Shown here one piece after another: positions 45,408 through 54,352 of a stretch of 64,000 nucleotides of DNA. A program made the position numbers and the translations under genes. The notes under the pieces were generated by a model that saw only the letters and a program-made list of their open reading frames with translations, was not told the DNA's origin and did no database searches. Source of the DNA: Butyricimonas paravirosa. Its GTDB lineage: Bacteria; Bacteroidota; Bacteroidia; Bacteroidales; Marinifilaceae. Position 1 is the stretch's first letter, and the number at the start of each line of letters is the position of its first letter. The stretch covers positions 4,712,001-4,776,000 of the forward strand of contig NZ_CP043839.1 in the NCBI RefSeq assembly GCF_032878955.1. Reading direction: 5' to 3'.

Positions 45408-46496
45408 ATGTGTTTGATGGGGAAAAATATTTTGATTTTAATGTGTTTTATGAGCTTGATAGCTTGTAAAAGAGAGGCTGTTTTTGAATTGGAGGGGAAT
45501 AGTGAACAAGTTCTGCGAGAACGTACCGTTGGATTAAGATATCCGACAGCTCCGGGACGTCAATACTTTCTTTCGACTCAAGCGGATTCAAGTGGTCATT
45601 TCTTGTTGACCGGAGAAATTATTCCCGGTAAAGCAGCCTCGCTTAATTTTGGTTACCAACATCTTCCCTTGTATGTTGAAAAAGAGCATTATCGGGTGAT
45701 TAAAGAAAATGATAAGTATTTCGTTGTTTCCGACAGAAAAGAGTCTTTACAGAATCGGTATGTACAGTATATGCGTCGAATAGATTCATTGGATGCGACT
45801 TATAACCGATTGAGTCATGGTTATGATACTATTTTTGATATAAATCGGAAGGCTCAACTTTCAGATCAGATGAAAAGGGAGTTTGCATTACGGAATGATC
45901 AGGTTATTTCAGGTATAAAAGAATTTGCAGGAACAGAAATCGCTTTGAATATTATTAATGAGCTAATGTATCTCTGTGAGGTTGATTATCGTTTTTTTAC
46001 AAAGGCGATGAAAGCATTGGGAGATTCAATTCCTGAAGGAGATTTGAAAGATAAGATAACGGAAGCTTATCGTCAAGCACAAGGGCGGCAACTCACGGGG
46101 AAAGCTCCTGTATTTCGTTTGCCTGACGTGGAGGGGAGAATGTATACATTAGAGGATTTTAAAGGGAAATATTTGTTAATTGATTTCTGGGCTTCTTGGT
46201 GCGCTCCTTGTCGAGCTAAGAATAAAGAACTTAATAAATATTATCAGGAATTAAAAGACCTAGGAGTAAATGTCGTGTCGGTTTCTTTAGATAATGACCG
46301 TAAAAAATGGGTAAAAGCAATGGAAGAAGATCAGGTCGCTTGGTTACAATTGGTAGATCTGGATGGGTTCGAGAAAAGTAAAGTTAGGGCTGATTACAAG
46401 GTGAGTGGGGTGCCAACGGTATATCTGATTGATCCTGATGGAGACGTGTTGATTACAGGGCCGAGTTTGGAAGAGATTAAAAATGCGATCAAGTAG
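45408..46496 (+). CDS. TlpA-type thioredoxin lipoprotein, locus 4
   Basis: This 362-residue lipoprotein (Cys20 in LIACKRE; a second ATG at 45417 would shorten it by three residues) has an N-terminal beta domain, a helical linker and a thioredoxin fold with FWASWCAPC (Cys265, Cys268) and cis-proline loop SGVPTVYLIDPDG. With the preceding gene it forms a soluble plus anchored pair, which could pass electrons or act on different partners. It is the last gene of locus 4. Confidence 0.92.
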   Translation: MCLMGKNILILMCFMSLIACKREAVFELEGNSEQVLRERTVGLRYPTAPGRQYFLSTQADSSGHFLLTGEIIPGKAASLNFGYQHLPLYVEKEHYRVIKENDKYFVVSDRKESLQNRYVQYMRRIDSLDATYNRLSHGYDTIFDINRKAQLSDQMKREFALRNDQVISGIKEFAGTEIALNIINELMYLCEVDYRFFTKAMKALGDSIPEGDLKDKITEAYRQAQGRQLTGKAPVFRLPDVEGRMYTLEDFKGKYLLIDFWASWCAPCRAKNKELNKYYQELKDLGVNVVSVSLDNDRKKWVKAMEEDQVAWLQLVDLDGFEKSKVRADYKVSGVPTVYLIDPDGDVLITGPSLEEIKNAIK

Positions 46497-46534
46497 TATA
46501 TTGGTATAACAGGAAATATTTGGATTTAAAATAA

Positions 46535-46563
46535 AGAGTCGTCCGAGAATTTCGGGCGACTCT
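46535..46563 (+). terminator. Terminator hairpin of locus 4
   Basis: A 12-bp stem with one T-G pair (AGAGTCGTCCGA with TCGGGCGACTCT) and a 5-nt loop. The tail TGTCTGT has few T, so termination may be partial. Confidence 0.7.
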
Positions 46564-46592
46564 TGTCTGTATAAAATAAAGTCATATCTTTG
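46562..46592 (+). promoter_or_regulatory. Bacteroidetes housekeeping promoter of locus 5 sigma gene
   Basis: CTTG at 46562-46565, a 19-nt spacer and TATCTTTG at 46585-46592 fit the consensus. The -33 overlaps the 3' edge of the locus 4 terminator stem. Confidence 0.65.
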
Positions 46593-46615
46593 CATTTAGA
46601 ATGTGAAGGTGTAGA

Positions 46616-47167
46616 ATGAATAAGGACAATGGATTATTAGCTAAACGAATTTTTCAGGGGGATGAAGAAGCGTTTAAAATTTTGTATGAAGAGTTTTTTC
46701 ATACATTGCTTGCCATCGCTTGTAAATATGTGGAGAGTGAGGTGGCGAAGGATATTGTGCAGGACACTTTTTTTAAATTGTGGACTACACCTCATAAATT
46801 TTCTGCGACCACGGATTTACGTTTTTATTTGTATCGTTCCGTACAGAATCAATGTTTGAATTATATTCGGGATAAGAAAGTGGAGGATCGTTATCGTGAT
46901 CGAGCGGAGGTCGTTTCTGAAGATTTCTTTTATAACACGGTATTGGAGGAGGAGATTTTTATTCGTTTGCAACAAGCCATTGAAGAACTTCCGGAGAAAT
47001 ATAGGAAAGTCATAAATTTGAATTTGGAGGGATTGAGTGATAAAGAAGTTGCCCTGCGTTTGGGAATATCTATTGATGCAGTTAAACAACAGAAAAAGAG
47101 GGGAAAAGAGCAGTTAAAAGAAAAACTAAATCACCCGTTCTTGCTTTTGCTAATAAATTTCTTGTAG
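46616..47167 (+). CDS. ECF RNA polymerase sigma factor, locus 5
   Basis: This sigma factor is 183 residues. Region 2 includes FKILYEEFFHTLLAIACKYV, AKDIVQDTFFKLW and FYLYRSVQNQCLNYIRDKK. Region 4 begins LPEKYRKVINLNLEGLSDKEVA and has RLGISIDAVKQQKKRGKEQL. The ISIDAVKQQ recognition helix differs from all four other sigma factors, so its promoter preference should be distinct. The leader is about 17 nt. Confidence 0.95.
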   Translation: MNKDNGLLAKRIFQGDEEAFKILYEEFFHTLLAIACKYVESEVAKDIVQDTFFKLWTTPHKFSATTDLRFYLYRSVQNQCLNYIRDKKVEDRYRDRAEVVSEDFFYNTVLEEEIFIRLQQAIEELPEKYRKVINLNLEGLSDKEVALRLGISIDAVKQQKKRGKEQLKEKLNHPFLLLLINFL

Positions 47168-47220
47168 ATTTTTGTCACTTTTTATGATGTTCCGTGTCTT
47201 GTAGTAAAACACAAGAAAAT

Positions 47221-48372
47221 ATGACGGAGCAGGATAAACATATTACTTATATTGCCGATTTGATTATAGCGGAATTAACCGGGAAAATTGATGATGCCGG
47301 TCGAAATGAGCTTGAAAATTGGAAACATGAGAGTCCCGAGCATTTACGATTGTATAATCTTTATCAATCACCGGATTTTATCGCTCGCAAATTTGAATTT
47401 ATCAAGGAATACAGTGCTATAGAAGCTTACCAAGAATTTGCAGGACGAGTGAAACAGGCAAAACGTCAGAAGAGAACTTTGGTATTATATCGTTATGTGG
47501 CTGCGGTGGTATTATTATTTGTGTTAGGTGGAAGTTTTTATTTTTTTCACGATACTAAAGATGAATCCATTGTTTTCGTTCAGAAAATACAACCGGGATC
47601 TTGTAAGGCGATATTGACAGAACCAGATGGGACAAAAATAGATATTTCAGACACGACGTTTCTCGCTTTTGTTCAAAAGAGTGTGATGTCAAGAAAGAAT
47701 GAGGAAGAGAAAGAGGTGGGAGAAACTCTTTATCACACGATTACGATTCCCCGGGGTGGAGAATATGATTTACTATTAAGTGACGGTAGTCGTTTGAGAA
47801 TGAATTCAGAATCTGAAATTCGGGTTCCGGTAACATTTGAGAAGGGACAACGGGAAGTTTTTATGAAGGGAGAAATTTATTTTGATATAGTCCGGGATTC
47901 TTTGGCTCCTTTCGTGGTTCATACCCATCAAGGTGATATTCGTGTGTTAGGGACTTCTTTTAATGTAAGGGATTATCAAGATGAAGATTTTTTAGAAACA
48001 ACTTTGGTAAACGGGAAAGTTGCTTTTGAAAGGGAAGGTAATTATAGCTATTTGAAACCGGGAGAACAATTACGCTTGAATAAAGAAGATGGAAAGACAA
48101 CGGTTGAGACCGTTGATGTGCTTTTGTATTGCTCGTGGAAAGATGGAAGGTTTGTTTTCGAGAAACAACGTTTAGAGGTGATCATGAACACGATTGCCCG
48201 GTGGTATAATATTAATGTGTTCTATGAGAGTTCTTCGGTGAAAGACATTTTATTCACGGGAAATATAAAACGATACGGTGATTTGGAGCAGGTTGTTAGT
48301 ATGTTGAAACTTATAAATAAAATAGATATAAAGATTAAAGATAGAAATGTTTTTGTAAGAAGTAATGAATGA
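47221..48372 (+). CDS. FecR-family anti-sigma factor, locus 5
   Basis: This FecR is 383 residues from the ATG at 47221; the frame is open from a GTG at 47194, which falls inside a promoter-like stretch and is unlikely. Cytoplasmic part to about 88 (YIADLIIAELTGKIDDAGRN), membrane segment 89-109, FecR domain with TIPRGGEYDLLLSDGSRLRM, VFMKGEIYFDIVRD and LGTSFNVRDYQ, and a DUF4974-type end with IARWYNINVFYES and FTGNIKRYGDLEQVV. The glycine-glutamate pair in GEIYFD replaces the usual GEAYF. Confidence 0.94.
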   Translation: MTEQDKHITYIADLIIAELTGKIDDAGRNELENWKHESPEHLRLYNLYQSPDFIARKFEFIKEYSAIEAYQEFAGRVKQAKRQKRTLVLYRYVAAVVLLFVLGGSFYFFHDTKDESIVFVQKIQPGSCKAILTEPDGTKIDISDTTFLAFVQKSVMSRKNEEEKEVGETLYHTITIPRGGEYDLLLSDGSRLRMNSESEIRVPVTFEKGQREVFMKGEIYFDIVRDSLAPFVVHTHQGDIRVLGTSFNVRDYQDEDFLETTLVNGKVAFEREGNYSYLKPGEQLRLNKEDGKTTVETVDVLLYCSWKDGRFVFEKQRLEVIMNTIARWYNINVFYESSSVKDILFTGNIKRYGDLEQVVSMLKLINKIDIKIKDRNVFVRSNE

Positions 48373-48376
48373 AAAA

Positions 48377-48423
48377 CAGGTGATACGCCAATATCACCTG
48401 CCTAAGCCTGAAACGAGTTCAGG
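48377..48423 (+). promoter_or_regulatory. Tandem hairpins in the FecR-SusC gap, locus 5
   Basis: Hairpin 1 is a perfect 9-bp stem CAGGTGATA with TATCACCTG (48377-48385 with 48392-48400) and a CGCCAA hexaloop (48386-48391). Hairpin 2 pairs CCTGAA (48407-48412) with TTCAGG (48418-48423), loop ACGAG. Confidence 0.72.
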
Positions 48424-48450
48424 ACAGTAACTTATCTAATTTACAAATGT

Positions 48451-51400
48451 ATGAAAAAAAAGTTCAAATGCAAGGGCTGGTGTTCTGGCCTGAGAAAATG
48501 TTGTCTTATGATGAAATTTTTCATGTTATTTATGTTGCTTACGGTGCTTCAAGTGAATGCCGTGGTGAAGTCTCAAGAGACATTGTTAAGCGTAAATGTG
48601 ACTCGTGTTTCTTTGGTGGAAGTCTTAAAGATGATTGAATCAAAAAGTGACTATACTTGCCTTTATAGTCATGAAGATGTAGTTAAAGTAGATAACTTAA
48701 CGGTTGAGCTGAAAAATGTGACCGTTCAGGAAATATTGGAAGTTTGTTTAAAAGGGACGAGATTGGGGTATAAGATCGTGGACCAGACAATTGTGATCCG
48801 TAATTTGAGTGAAATGGAGCAGAGAAATGGAGAGGCAAAACAAAGAACGATCACGGGGAGAGTGACAGATAAAAGCGGGGGGCCTCTTCCGGGTGTAACA
48901 GTGATGCTCAAAGGGTTATCTGTTGGGACGGCTACAGACGTGAATGGCAGTTATAAGTTGGCTATTCCCCAAGGAGAGAAAGATTTTGTCCTTCAATTTT
49001 CTTTTGTCGGAATGAAGACACAAGAGGTGAAATATGTGGGTAAAGATACGATTAATGTGGTGCTGGAGGAGGAAGTAAATACGATGGATGAGGTTATTAT
49101 TACCGGGTATCAACGTATTGATAAACGTAAAAATGCCAGTTCCGTGATCAGCGTGAAGGGATCTGAGTTACAAGAAGGTGCTGCTATTTCGATTGATAAT
49201 ATGTTACAGGGAAAATTGGCAGGAGTGAATATTATCAATCCGACTTCAACTCCTGGTGCAGCCCCGAAAGTACGAATCCGGGGTGCCTCTTCTATTTCTG
49301 GAAATCGGGAACCGGTCTGGGTGGTAGATGGAATTATTTTAGAAGATCCGGTGCCTATTTCTGCTGAAGAGTTGAACAGTTTGGATAACGTGAATTTGAT
49401 CGGTAATGCAATTGCCAGTATTAATCCGGAAGATATTGATCGTATAGATGTTTTGAAAGATGCGTCAGCCACGGCTATATATGGAGTGAAAGCGGCTAAT
49501 GGTGTGATTGTGATCACGACAAAAAAGGGTAAATATGGAAAGCCAACAGTGCATTATTCTGGTAATGTGGGAATTAGTTTGAGGCCGAGTTATAATAATT
49601 TGAATCGGATGAATTCCAAAGAAAGAATAGATGTGTCTAAGGAGATTGAAGAGAGGGGATTGACGTTCGGAATAAAACCTTCTAATATCGGTTATGAGGG
49701 AGCTCTGTATGATTTGTATGCAAAACGGATTACTCAAGAACAATTTGTGGATCGGGTGTATGATCTTGAAAAGGTGAATACTGATTGGTACGATGAGCTT
49801 TTTAGAACGGACGTGTCTCATAAACATTCATTATCAATTTCGGGAGGTTCGGAGTTTGTGAATTATTATTTTTCTGCAGGATATGCAAATACAAATGCCG
49901 TGGTGAAAGGTTCTGATGTGGAGAATTATAATGCTCTTTTGAAGTTAAATTTAGAATTGAGTAAAAGATTGAATGTCGGGTTATCTTTGAGGGCTTATGC
50001 GGCAACAAAGAAATATTTGCATGGTTCTATCGATCCATATGGTTATGCTTATAATACTTCTCGTGCGATTCCCGCTTATAATGAGGATGGATCTTATTTA
50101 TTCTATAATAAAACAGAGGGTTATGAAACTATCTTGAATTATAATATCCTTAATGAACGAGATAATACCGGTCGAAAGATAAAGAATCAGACAATTGATT
50201 TCATGGTAGATGTAAATTATAAAATATTGTCAGGATTAACATTCTCCGGAGTGTTTTCTCTATCAAAAGCTAATACGAAGGATTCTGAATGGGCAAACGA
50301 GAAATCATATTATATTGCGGATTTACGGGGTGTGAATTATGGTGATGAATTGCCGACCGATCGTAATTTTGTTGAGACTAGGTGCCGTTTACCTTATGGT
50401 GGGGAATTGAAAAATGATAATACATTATCATCTACATACACGGTAAGGGCTGGATTCAATTATTTCAAAAGATTGCACGAAACGCACGAAATAGACGTGA
50501 ATGTGGGATCAGAAGCTCGTTCTGTAAAATATGATGGAATATCTACTGTGCAACGTGGATATTTGCCGGATAGAGGTAAGAAATTTGTTGCTATTAATGC
50601 GGCAGAATGGCCTTTGTATAACGAATGGTTGATGGCTAATCCGGATGTGGTGGTGGATCGTTTGACTAATGTAGTTTCTTTTTATGGGACTTTTACGTAT
50701 ACTTATGATGACCGTTACACGGCTAATTTTAATATCCGTACCGATGGATCCAATAAATTTGGACAGGATAAGAGTACGAAATTCTTGCCAGTATGGTCTG
50801 CTGCTGTTCGTTGGAATATTCATAACGAGGTGTTCTTTCGTAATGTTCAATGGATGAATTTATTGGCATTGAAAGGATCATACGGGGTACAAGGTAATGT
50901 ACATTCGGACCAGACTCCGGATCTGATCGTGTCCATGAGTGGAATGGATGATGTTTCTAAAGAATATATGTCATCTTTAAATAAACTTCAGAATCCATAT
51001 TTGAAGTGGGAAAAGACAAAATCTTATAATTTAGCTTTAGAGTTTGCATTTTTGAATAATAGAATCAGTGGTTATGCTGAATATTATTTGAAAAAAGGTG
51101 AAGATCAGATTATAACCAAACGAGTTTCAATGGTTTCCGGTAAAAGAGATGTTTCAATTAACGGGGGTGATGTGGAAAATAAGGGTTGGGAATTTACGTT
51201 AAATGGAACTCCGATAAAAACGAAGGATTTTACATGGGGACTCTCTTTGAATATGTATCAGAACTATAATAAAGTAACTAGTAAAAATCAGACACAGACT
51301 TATGATTATAAAGATTATTTACAAGGAAATTTGATCATGGAGTCTAAACCTCTGGATGGTTTTTATTCCTATAAGTTTGATGGTTTGGATGAAGAGGGAT

Positions 51401-52026
51401 TACCGAAATTTAAAGATATAGATGAGCCGGACGGGATCTCGAAAGAGGAAATGTTTGCTAAAGCATTTACTTATTCCGGGAAGCGAGTGGCTGATTTTAA
51501 CGGAGGATTTTCCACTTATTTCAGTTTTAAAGGTTTTACACTGAATGCACTGTTTGCTTTCTCTGTGGGTAAAAAAGTTCGATTGAATAATTTATATGAG
51601 TCGACAGGACAGATGTTGCCTTTACCACAACAAAATATGTCGGATGAGTTTGTACACCGTTGGAGAAAAGGTGTAAATGAAAATACAAATATCCCGGCTT
51701 TGTCTGATTTGAGCTTGGCTTATTCTGATATGGAACGGAAATATACTATATCTAGTAATATGTGGGAGATGTATAATAATGCGGATCTACGAGTGGTATC
51801 AGGTGATTTCTTACGGATGAGAAATATTTCGTTGAGTTATAATTTGCCGGAACATCTTTATAAACACATCGGAGTGTCTGGGGTTAGTTTGCGTTTAGAG
51901 GCTGGGAATCTTTGGTTGTGGGCTAATAAGAAATTACGAGGCCAGGATCCGGAACAGATGACTTTGGGATCCGGAACAGTACCTCCGACGAAGAGTTTTA
52001 CTTTTGGATTAAATATTTCACTTTAA
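48451..52026 (+). CDS. SusC/RagA-type TonB-dependent receptor with STN domain, locus 5 (type B)
   Basis: This is a 1191-residue transporter and transducer. The signal ends near 45 (NAVVKSQ), STN is about 46-118 (LSVNVTRVSLVEVLKMIESK), and a carboxypeptidase-regulatory-like domain holds GPLPGVTVMLKGLSVGTATD. Then come DEVIITGYQRI, a plug with VWVVDGIILEDPVPISAEELN and KDASATAIYGVKAANGVI, and a barrel ending FTFGLNISL. The length and the DPVxISxEELN plug stretch match the locus 2 receptor. The start context is ACAAATGT-ATG. A 63-codon frame starting at 48447 within it is a shadow. Confidence 0.96.
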   Translation: MKKKFKCKGWCSGLRKCCLMMKFFMLFMLLTVLQVNAVVKSQETLLSVNVTRVSLVEVLKMIESKSDYTCLYSHEDVVKVDNLTVELKNVTVQEILEVCLKGTRLGYKIVDQTIVIRNLSEMEQRNGEAKQRTITGRVTDKSGGPLPGVTVMLKGLSVGTATDVNGSYKLAIPQGEKDFVLQFSFVGMKTQEVKYVGKDTINVVLEEEVNTMDEVIITGYQRIDKRKNASSVISVKGSELQEGAAISIDNMLQGKLAGVNIINPTSTPGAAPKVRIRGASSISGNREPVWVVDGIILEDPVPISAEELNSLDNVNLIGNAIASINPEDIDRIDVLKDASATAIYGVKAANGVIVITTKKGKYGKPTVHYSGNVGISLRPSYNNLNRMNSKERIDVSKEIEERGLTFGIKPSNIGYEGALYDLYAKRITQEQFVDRVYDLEKVNTDWYDELFRTDVSHKHSLSISGGSEFVNYYFSAGYANTNAVVKGSDVENYNALLKLNLELSKRLNVGLSLRAYAATKKYLHGSIDPYGYAYNTSRAIPAYNEDGSYLFYNKTEGYETILNYNILNERDNTGRKIKNQTIDFMVDVNYKILSGLTFSGVFSLSKANTKDSEWANEKSYYIADLRGVNYGDELPTDRNFVETRCRLPYGGELKNDNTLSSTYTVRAGFNYFKRLHETHEIDVNVGSEARSVKYDGISTVQRGYLPDRGKKFVAINAAEWPLYNEWLMANPDVVVDRLTNVVSFYGTFTYTYDDRYTANFNIRTDGSNKFGQDKSTKFLPVWSAAVRWNIHNEVFFRNVQWMNLLALKGSYGVQGNVHSDQTPDLIVSMSGMDDVSKEYMSSLNKLQNPYLKWEKTKSYNLALEFAFLNNRISGYAEYYLKKGEDQIITKRVSMVSGKRDVSINGGDVENKGWEFTLNGTPIKTKDFTWGLSLNMYQNYNKVTSKNQTQTYDYKDYLQGNLIMESKPLDGFYSYKFDGLDEEGLPKFKDIDEPDGISKEEMFAKAFTYSGKRVADFNGGFSTYFSFKGFTLNALFAFSVGKKVRLNNLYESTGQMLPLPQQNMSDEFVHRWRKGVNENTNIPALSDLSLAYSDMERKYTISSNMWEMYNNADLRVVSGDFLRMRNISLSYNLPEHLYKHIGVSGVSLRLEAGNLWLWANKKLRGQDPEQMTLGSGTVPPTKSFTFGLNISL

Positions 52027-52038
52027 AACGAGACTGTT

Positions 52039-53448
52039 ATGAAGAAATTGATATATATAATAGTTGTAGTACTTTTCTCTTCGTGTGGAGATTTTCTGGA
52101 AGAGAGTTCTCAAGACCTAATTATTCCTAAAACGGTAAAGGACTATAGTGAATTTTTGTTTGGGGAGGGGTATATCCGAAATAATACGTCGATTCATACG
52201 TATTTGGATATTATGACGGATGATGTTGAAGAAAAAGCGAATACCTGGCCCGTTATGCAGTCAGATATTCGGGGGGATGGGTATGGTTATTTTTGTTGGC
52301 AACCGAATCCGGAGTATCGTTTTACCGGGGCGTTGAATGCGGATAATGCTTGGGAAACGTATTATAGTAAGATTCTTATTGCTAATAATGTTATTGATTT
52401 GTTGGATGATGCGGAAGGAACGCAGAGCGATAAAGATGATCTGCTAGGGGAAGCTTATTTTTTACGTGCATATTGTTATTTCATGCTAGTAAATCTGTAC
52501 GGGGAACCTTACGAGAAAGAATCGGCTGATAAAGCTTTAGGTATACCCTTTAATTATGAGCATAGCGTGAGGGAACGGACATATAAACGGGAAACATTGG
52601 CACGTTCTTACGAATTGATCGAAAACGACCTGAAAAAGTCAATTCACCTTCTTGAAACCACGGATTATACGAAAACGGTTTTTCGGATATCAAAAGGTGC
52701 TGCTTATTTGCTAGCTTCCAGATTTTATTTATACAAAAAGGATTATGAACAAGCCATTTCTTATGCGGATAAAGTTTTAACGATAAATTCAGCTTTATAT
52801 GATATTCGAACATTAACGGAAGAAGATTATGTGTTTACAAAAGAAAATCCTGAAATTATTTGGACGTATGGTGATTATGAAGTGAATTATCTTAGTGCTG
52901 CATATCGTGGGTGTTTTCCTGTTTCAATGGCATTTTATAATTCGTTTCATGCAAATGATGCCCGAAAACGGACTTATGTGAAAGATGATTGGGGTGATTT
53001 GATTGTTGGAAAAGGAGCTGCAAATACAGGAGTATATGGCTTTGCTTTTCGTACGGCAGAGGCCTATTTAAATCGAGCTGAGGCTAATGCGGAGTTAGGA
53101 CATACGGATTTGGCCTTAGATGATATTGTACATCTTAGAAAATATCGTTTTGAGACAGAGGTGCCTATAACAGTTTCTACAAAAACGGATGTTATTCAGT
53201 TGGTTCGGCAGGAACGCCGTTTCGAGTTGTGTTTTGAGCAACATCGTTGGTTTGATCTTCGGCGCTGGGATCGGCCGAGGATAGAGCATATTTACACGAC
53301 AGACGTGAACAGTTCTCAAAAAGAGAAATTCGTGCTTGAAGAAAACGATAAAGCGTATACGTTACCTTTACCTGTGGAAGTAAAAGAGTTTGACTATAAT
53401 CTGGAGAATATCAATCGTCCGGAGAGAAAAGGGGTTATTGTACAATAA
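52039..53448 (+). CDS. SusD/RagB-type lipoprotein, locus 5
   Basis: This 469-residue lipoprotein has its lipobox at Cys16 (LFSSC), then GDFLEESSQD, much like SGFLEEYSQD in locus 2. SusD marks are YYSKILIANNVIDLL, GEAYFLRAYCYFMLVNLYGEPY, YLLASRFYLYKKDYEQAISYA, FRTAEAYLNRAEANAELGH, RQERRFELCFEQHRWFDLRRW and DKAYTLPLPVEV. It pairs with the receptor 12 nt upstream. Confidence 0.94.
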   Translation: MKKLIYIIVVVLFSSCGDFLEESSQDLIIPKTVKDYSEFLFGEGYIRNNTSIHTYLDIMTDDVEEKANTWPVMQSDIRGDGYGYFCWQPNPEYRFTGALNADNAWETYYSKILIANNVIDLLDDAEGTQSDKDDLLGEAYFLRAYCYFMLVNLYGEPYEKESADKALGIPFNYEHSVRERTYKRETLARSYELIENDLKKSIHLLETTDYTKTVFRISKGAAYLLASRFYLYKKDYEQAISYADKVLTINSALYDIRTLTEEDYVFTKENPEIIWTYGDYEVNYLSAAYRGCFPVSMAFYNSFHANDARKRTYVKDDWGDLIVGKGAANTGVYGFAFRTAEAYLNRAEANAELGHTDLALDDIVHLRKYRFETEVPITVSTKTDVIQLVRQERRFELCFEQHRWFDLRRWDRPRIEHIYTTDVNSSQKEKFVLEENDKAYTLPLPVEVKEFDYNLENINRPERKGVIVQ

Positions 53449-53464
53449 TTAAAAGAAGAATAGG

Positions 53465-54346
53465 ATGAGAACAAATAAATTACTATCGTTAATCATTGTA
53501 TTAGGTATGGGATTTTCAGCCTGTTATGATGAGAATGACATTCATACGACGAAGGGAGATATTCCTTATGAATTGAAGGAAGGAGGGGATGCGGTCGATC
53601 AATATATTTATAAATTTTATCAAGAGAACGGATCAATTATTATGGTTGATTACGATACGATTGATTACCAGTGGAACATGAGTGGACTAGCAAAAAATGT
53701 TTATCTGACAAAACAAGAAGACCGAGTAGTTTTGATGAAGGGGTTTTCTATGTTGGAAAAGACATTTTTAAATATCTATGATATAGACTTTAAAAAGAAG
53801 TATTTTCCATTGAAATTGTTGATTGGAAAACAAGTGGGCCGGATGAATTGGGGTGTACTGGAGGATAATGCGGCCTTAGCAGGTCTTAGTTATTTGGCTT
53901 TAGGAAAAATACGGGAAGGGGTAGAGAATTTATCAGAAGAAGAGTTGAGAAGCATGCGCGAGTCAACTAACGGAGTGTTCTGGCAAGAGTATCTATTACA
54001 AAATGGTATTATTCAAGTTCCGGAGAGTTTTTATGAAGTGAGTAAAGGGTATTATCAATCGTTTTTGGAATATTTACCGGAAAATGAGGGTGTGACTGAT
54101 GTGGATGTAAGAGATTATGGTTTCTGGTATAGAGATCCTTCAAATTCTTATTCATTGGTGACACCTAATAAAGAAGGTGATTTTAAAGATTTTATGGGAG
54201 TAATTCTGACGGTTCCTTATGAAGAGTTAAAACCCGTGCTAGATGCTCATAGTAAATTGAAAGATAAATATGACATCTTGGTAAATTATTTTAAAATGAA
54301 ATATCAGATTGATCTTGTTGCTATTGGAAATAAACAATTTAAATAA
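53465..54346 (+). CDS. Peptidase_Mx1-like lipoprotein without zinc motif, locus 5
   Basis: This 293-residue lipoprotein (Cys20, then YDENDIHT, acidic) is related by pattern to the genes at 18641 and 32192. It has a beta region (KKYFPLKLLIGKQVGRMNWG), helices where the zinc site should be (ELRSMRESTNGVFWQEYLLQ), the GFWYRDPSNSYSLVTPNKEGDF strand and acidic turn, and a C-terminal LKDKYDILVNYFKMKYQIDL helix. No HExxH exists. The next gene encodes an intact zinc metalloprotease of another family, so this protein may bind substrate for it. Family assignment is by pattern only. Confidence 0.55.
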   Translation: MRTNKLLSLIIVLGMGFSACYDENDIHTTKGDIPYELKEGGDAVDQYIYKFYQENGSIIMVDYDTIDYQWNMSGLAKNVYLTKQEDRVVLMKGFSMLEKTFLNIYDIDFKKKYFPLKLLIGKQVGRMNWGVLEDNAALAGLSYLALGKIREGVENLSEEELRSMRESTNGVFWQEYLLQNGIIQVPESFYEVSKGYYQSFLEYLPENEGVTDVDVRDYGFWYRDPSNSYSLVTPNKEGDFKDFMGVILTVPYEELKPVLDAHSKLKDKYDILVNYFKMKYQIDLVAIGNKQFK

Positions 54347-54352
54347 TCAAGA

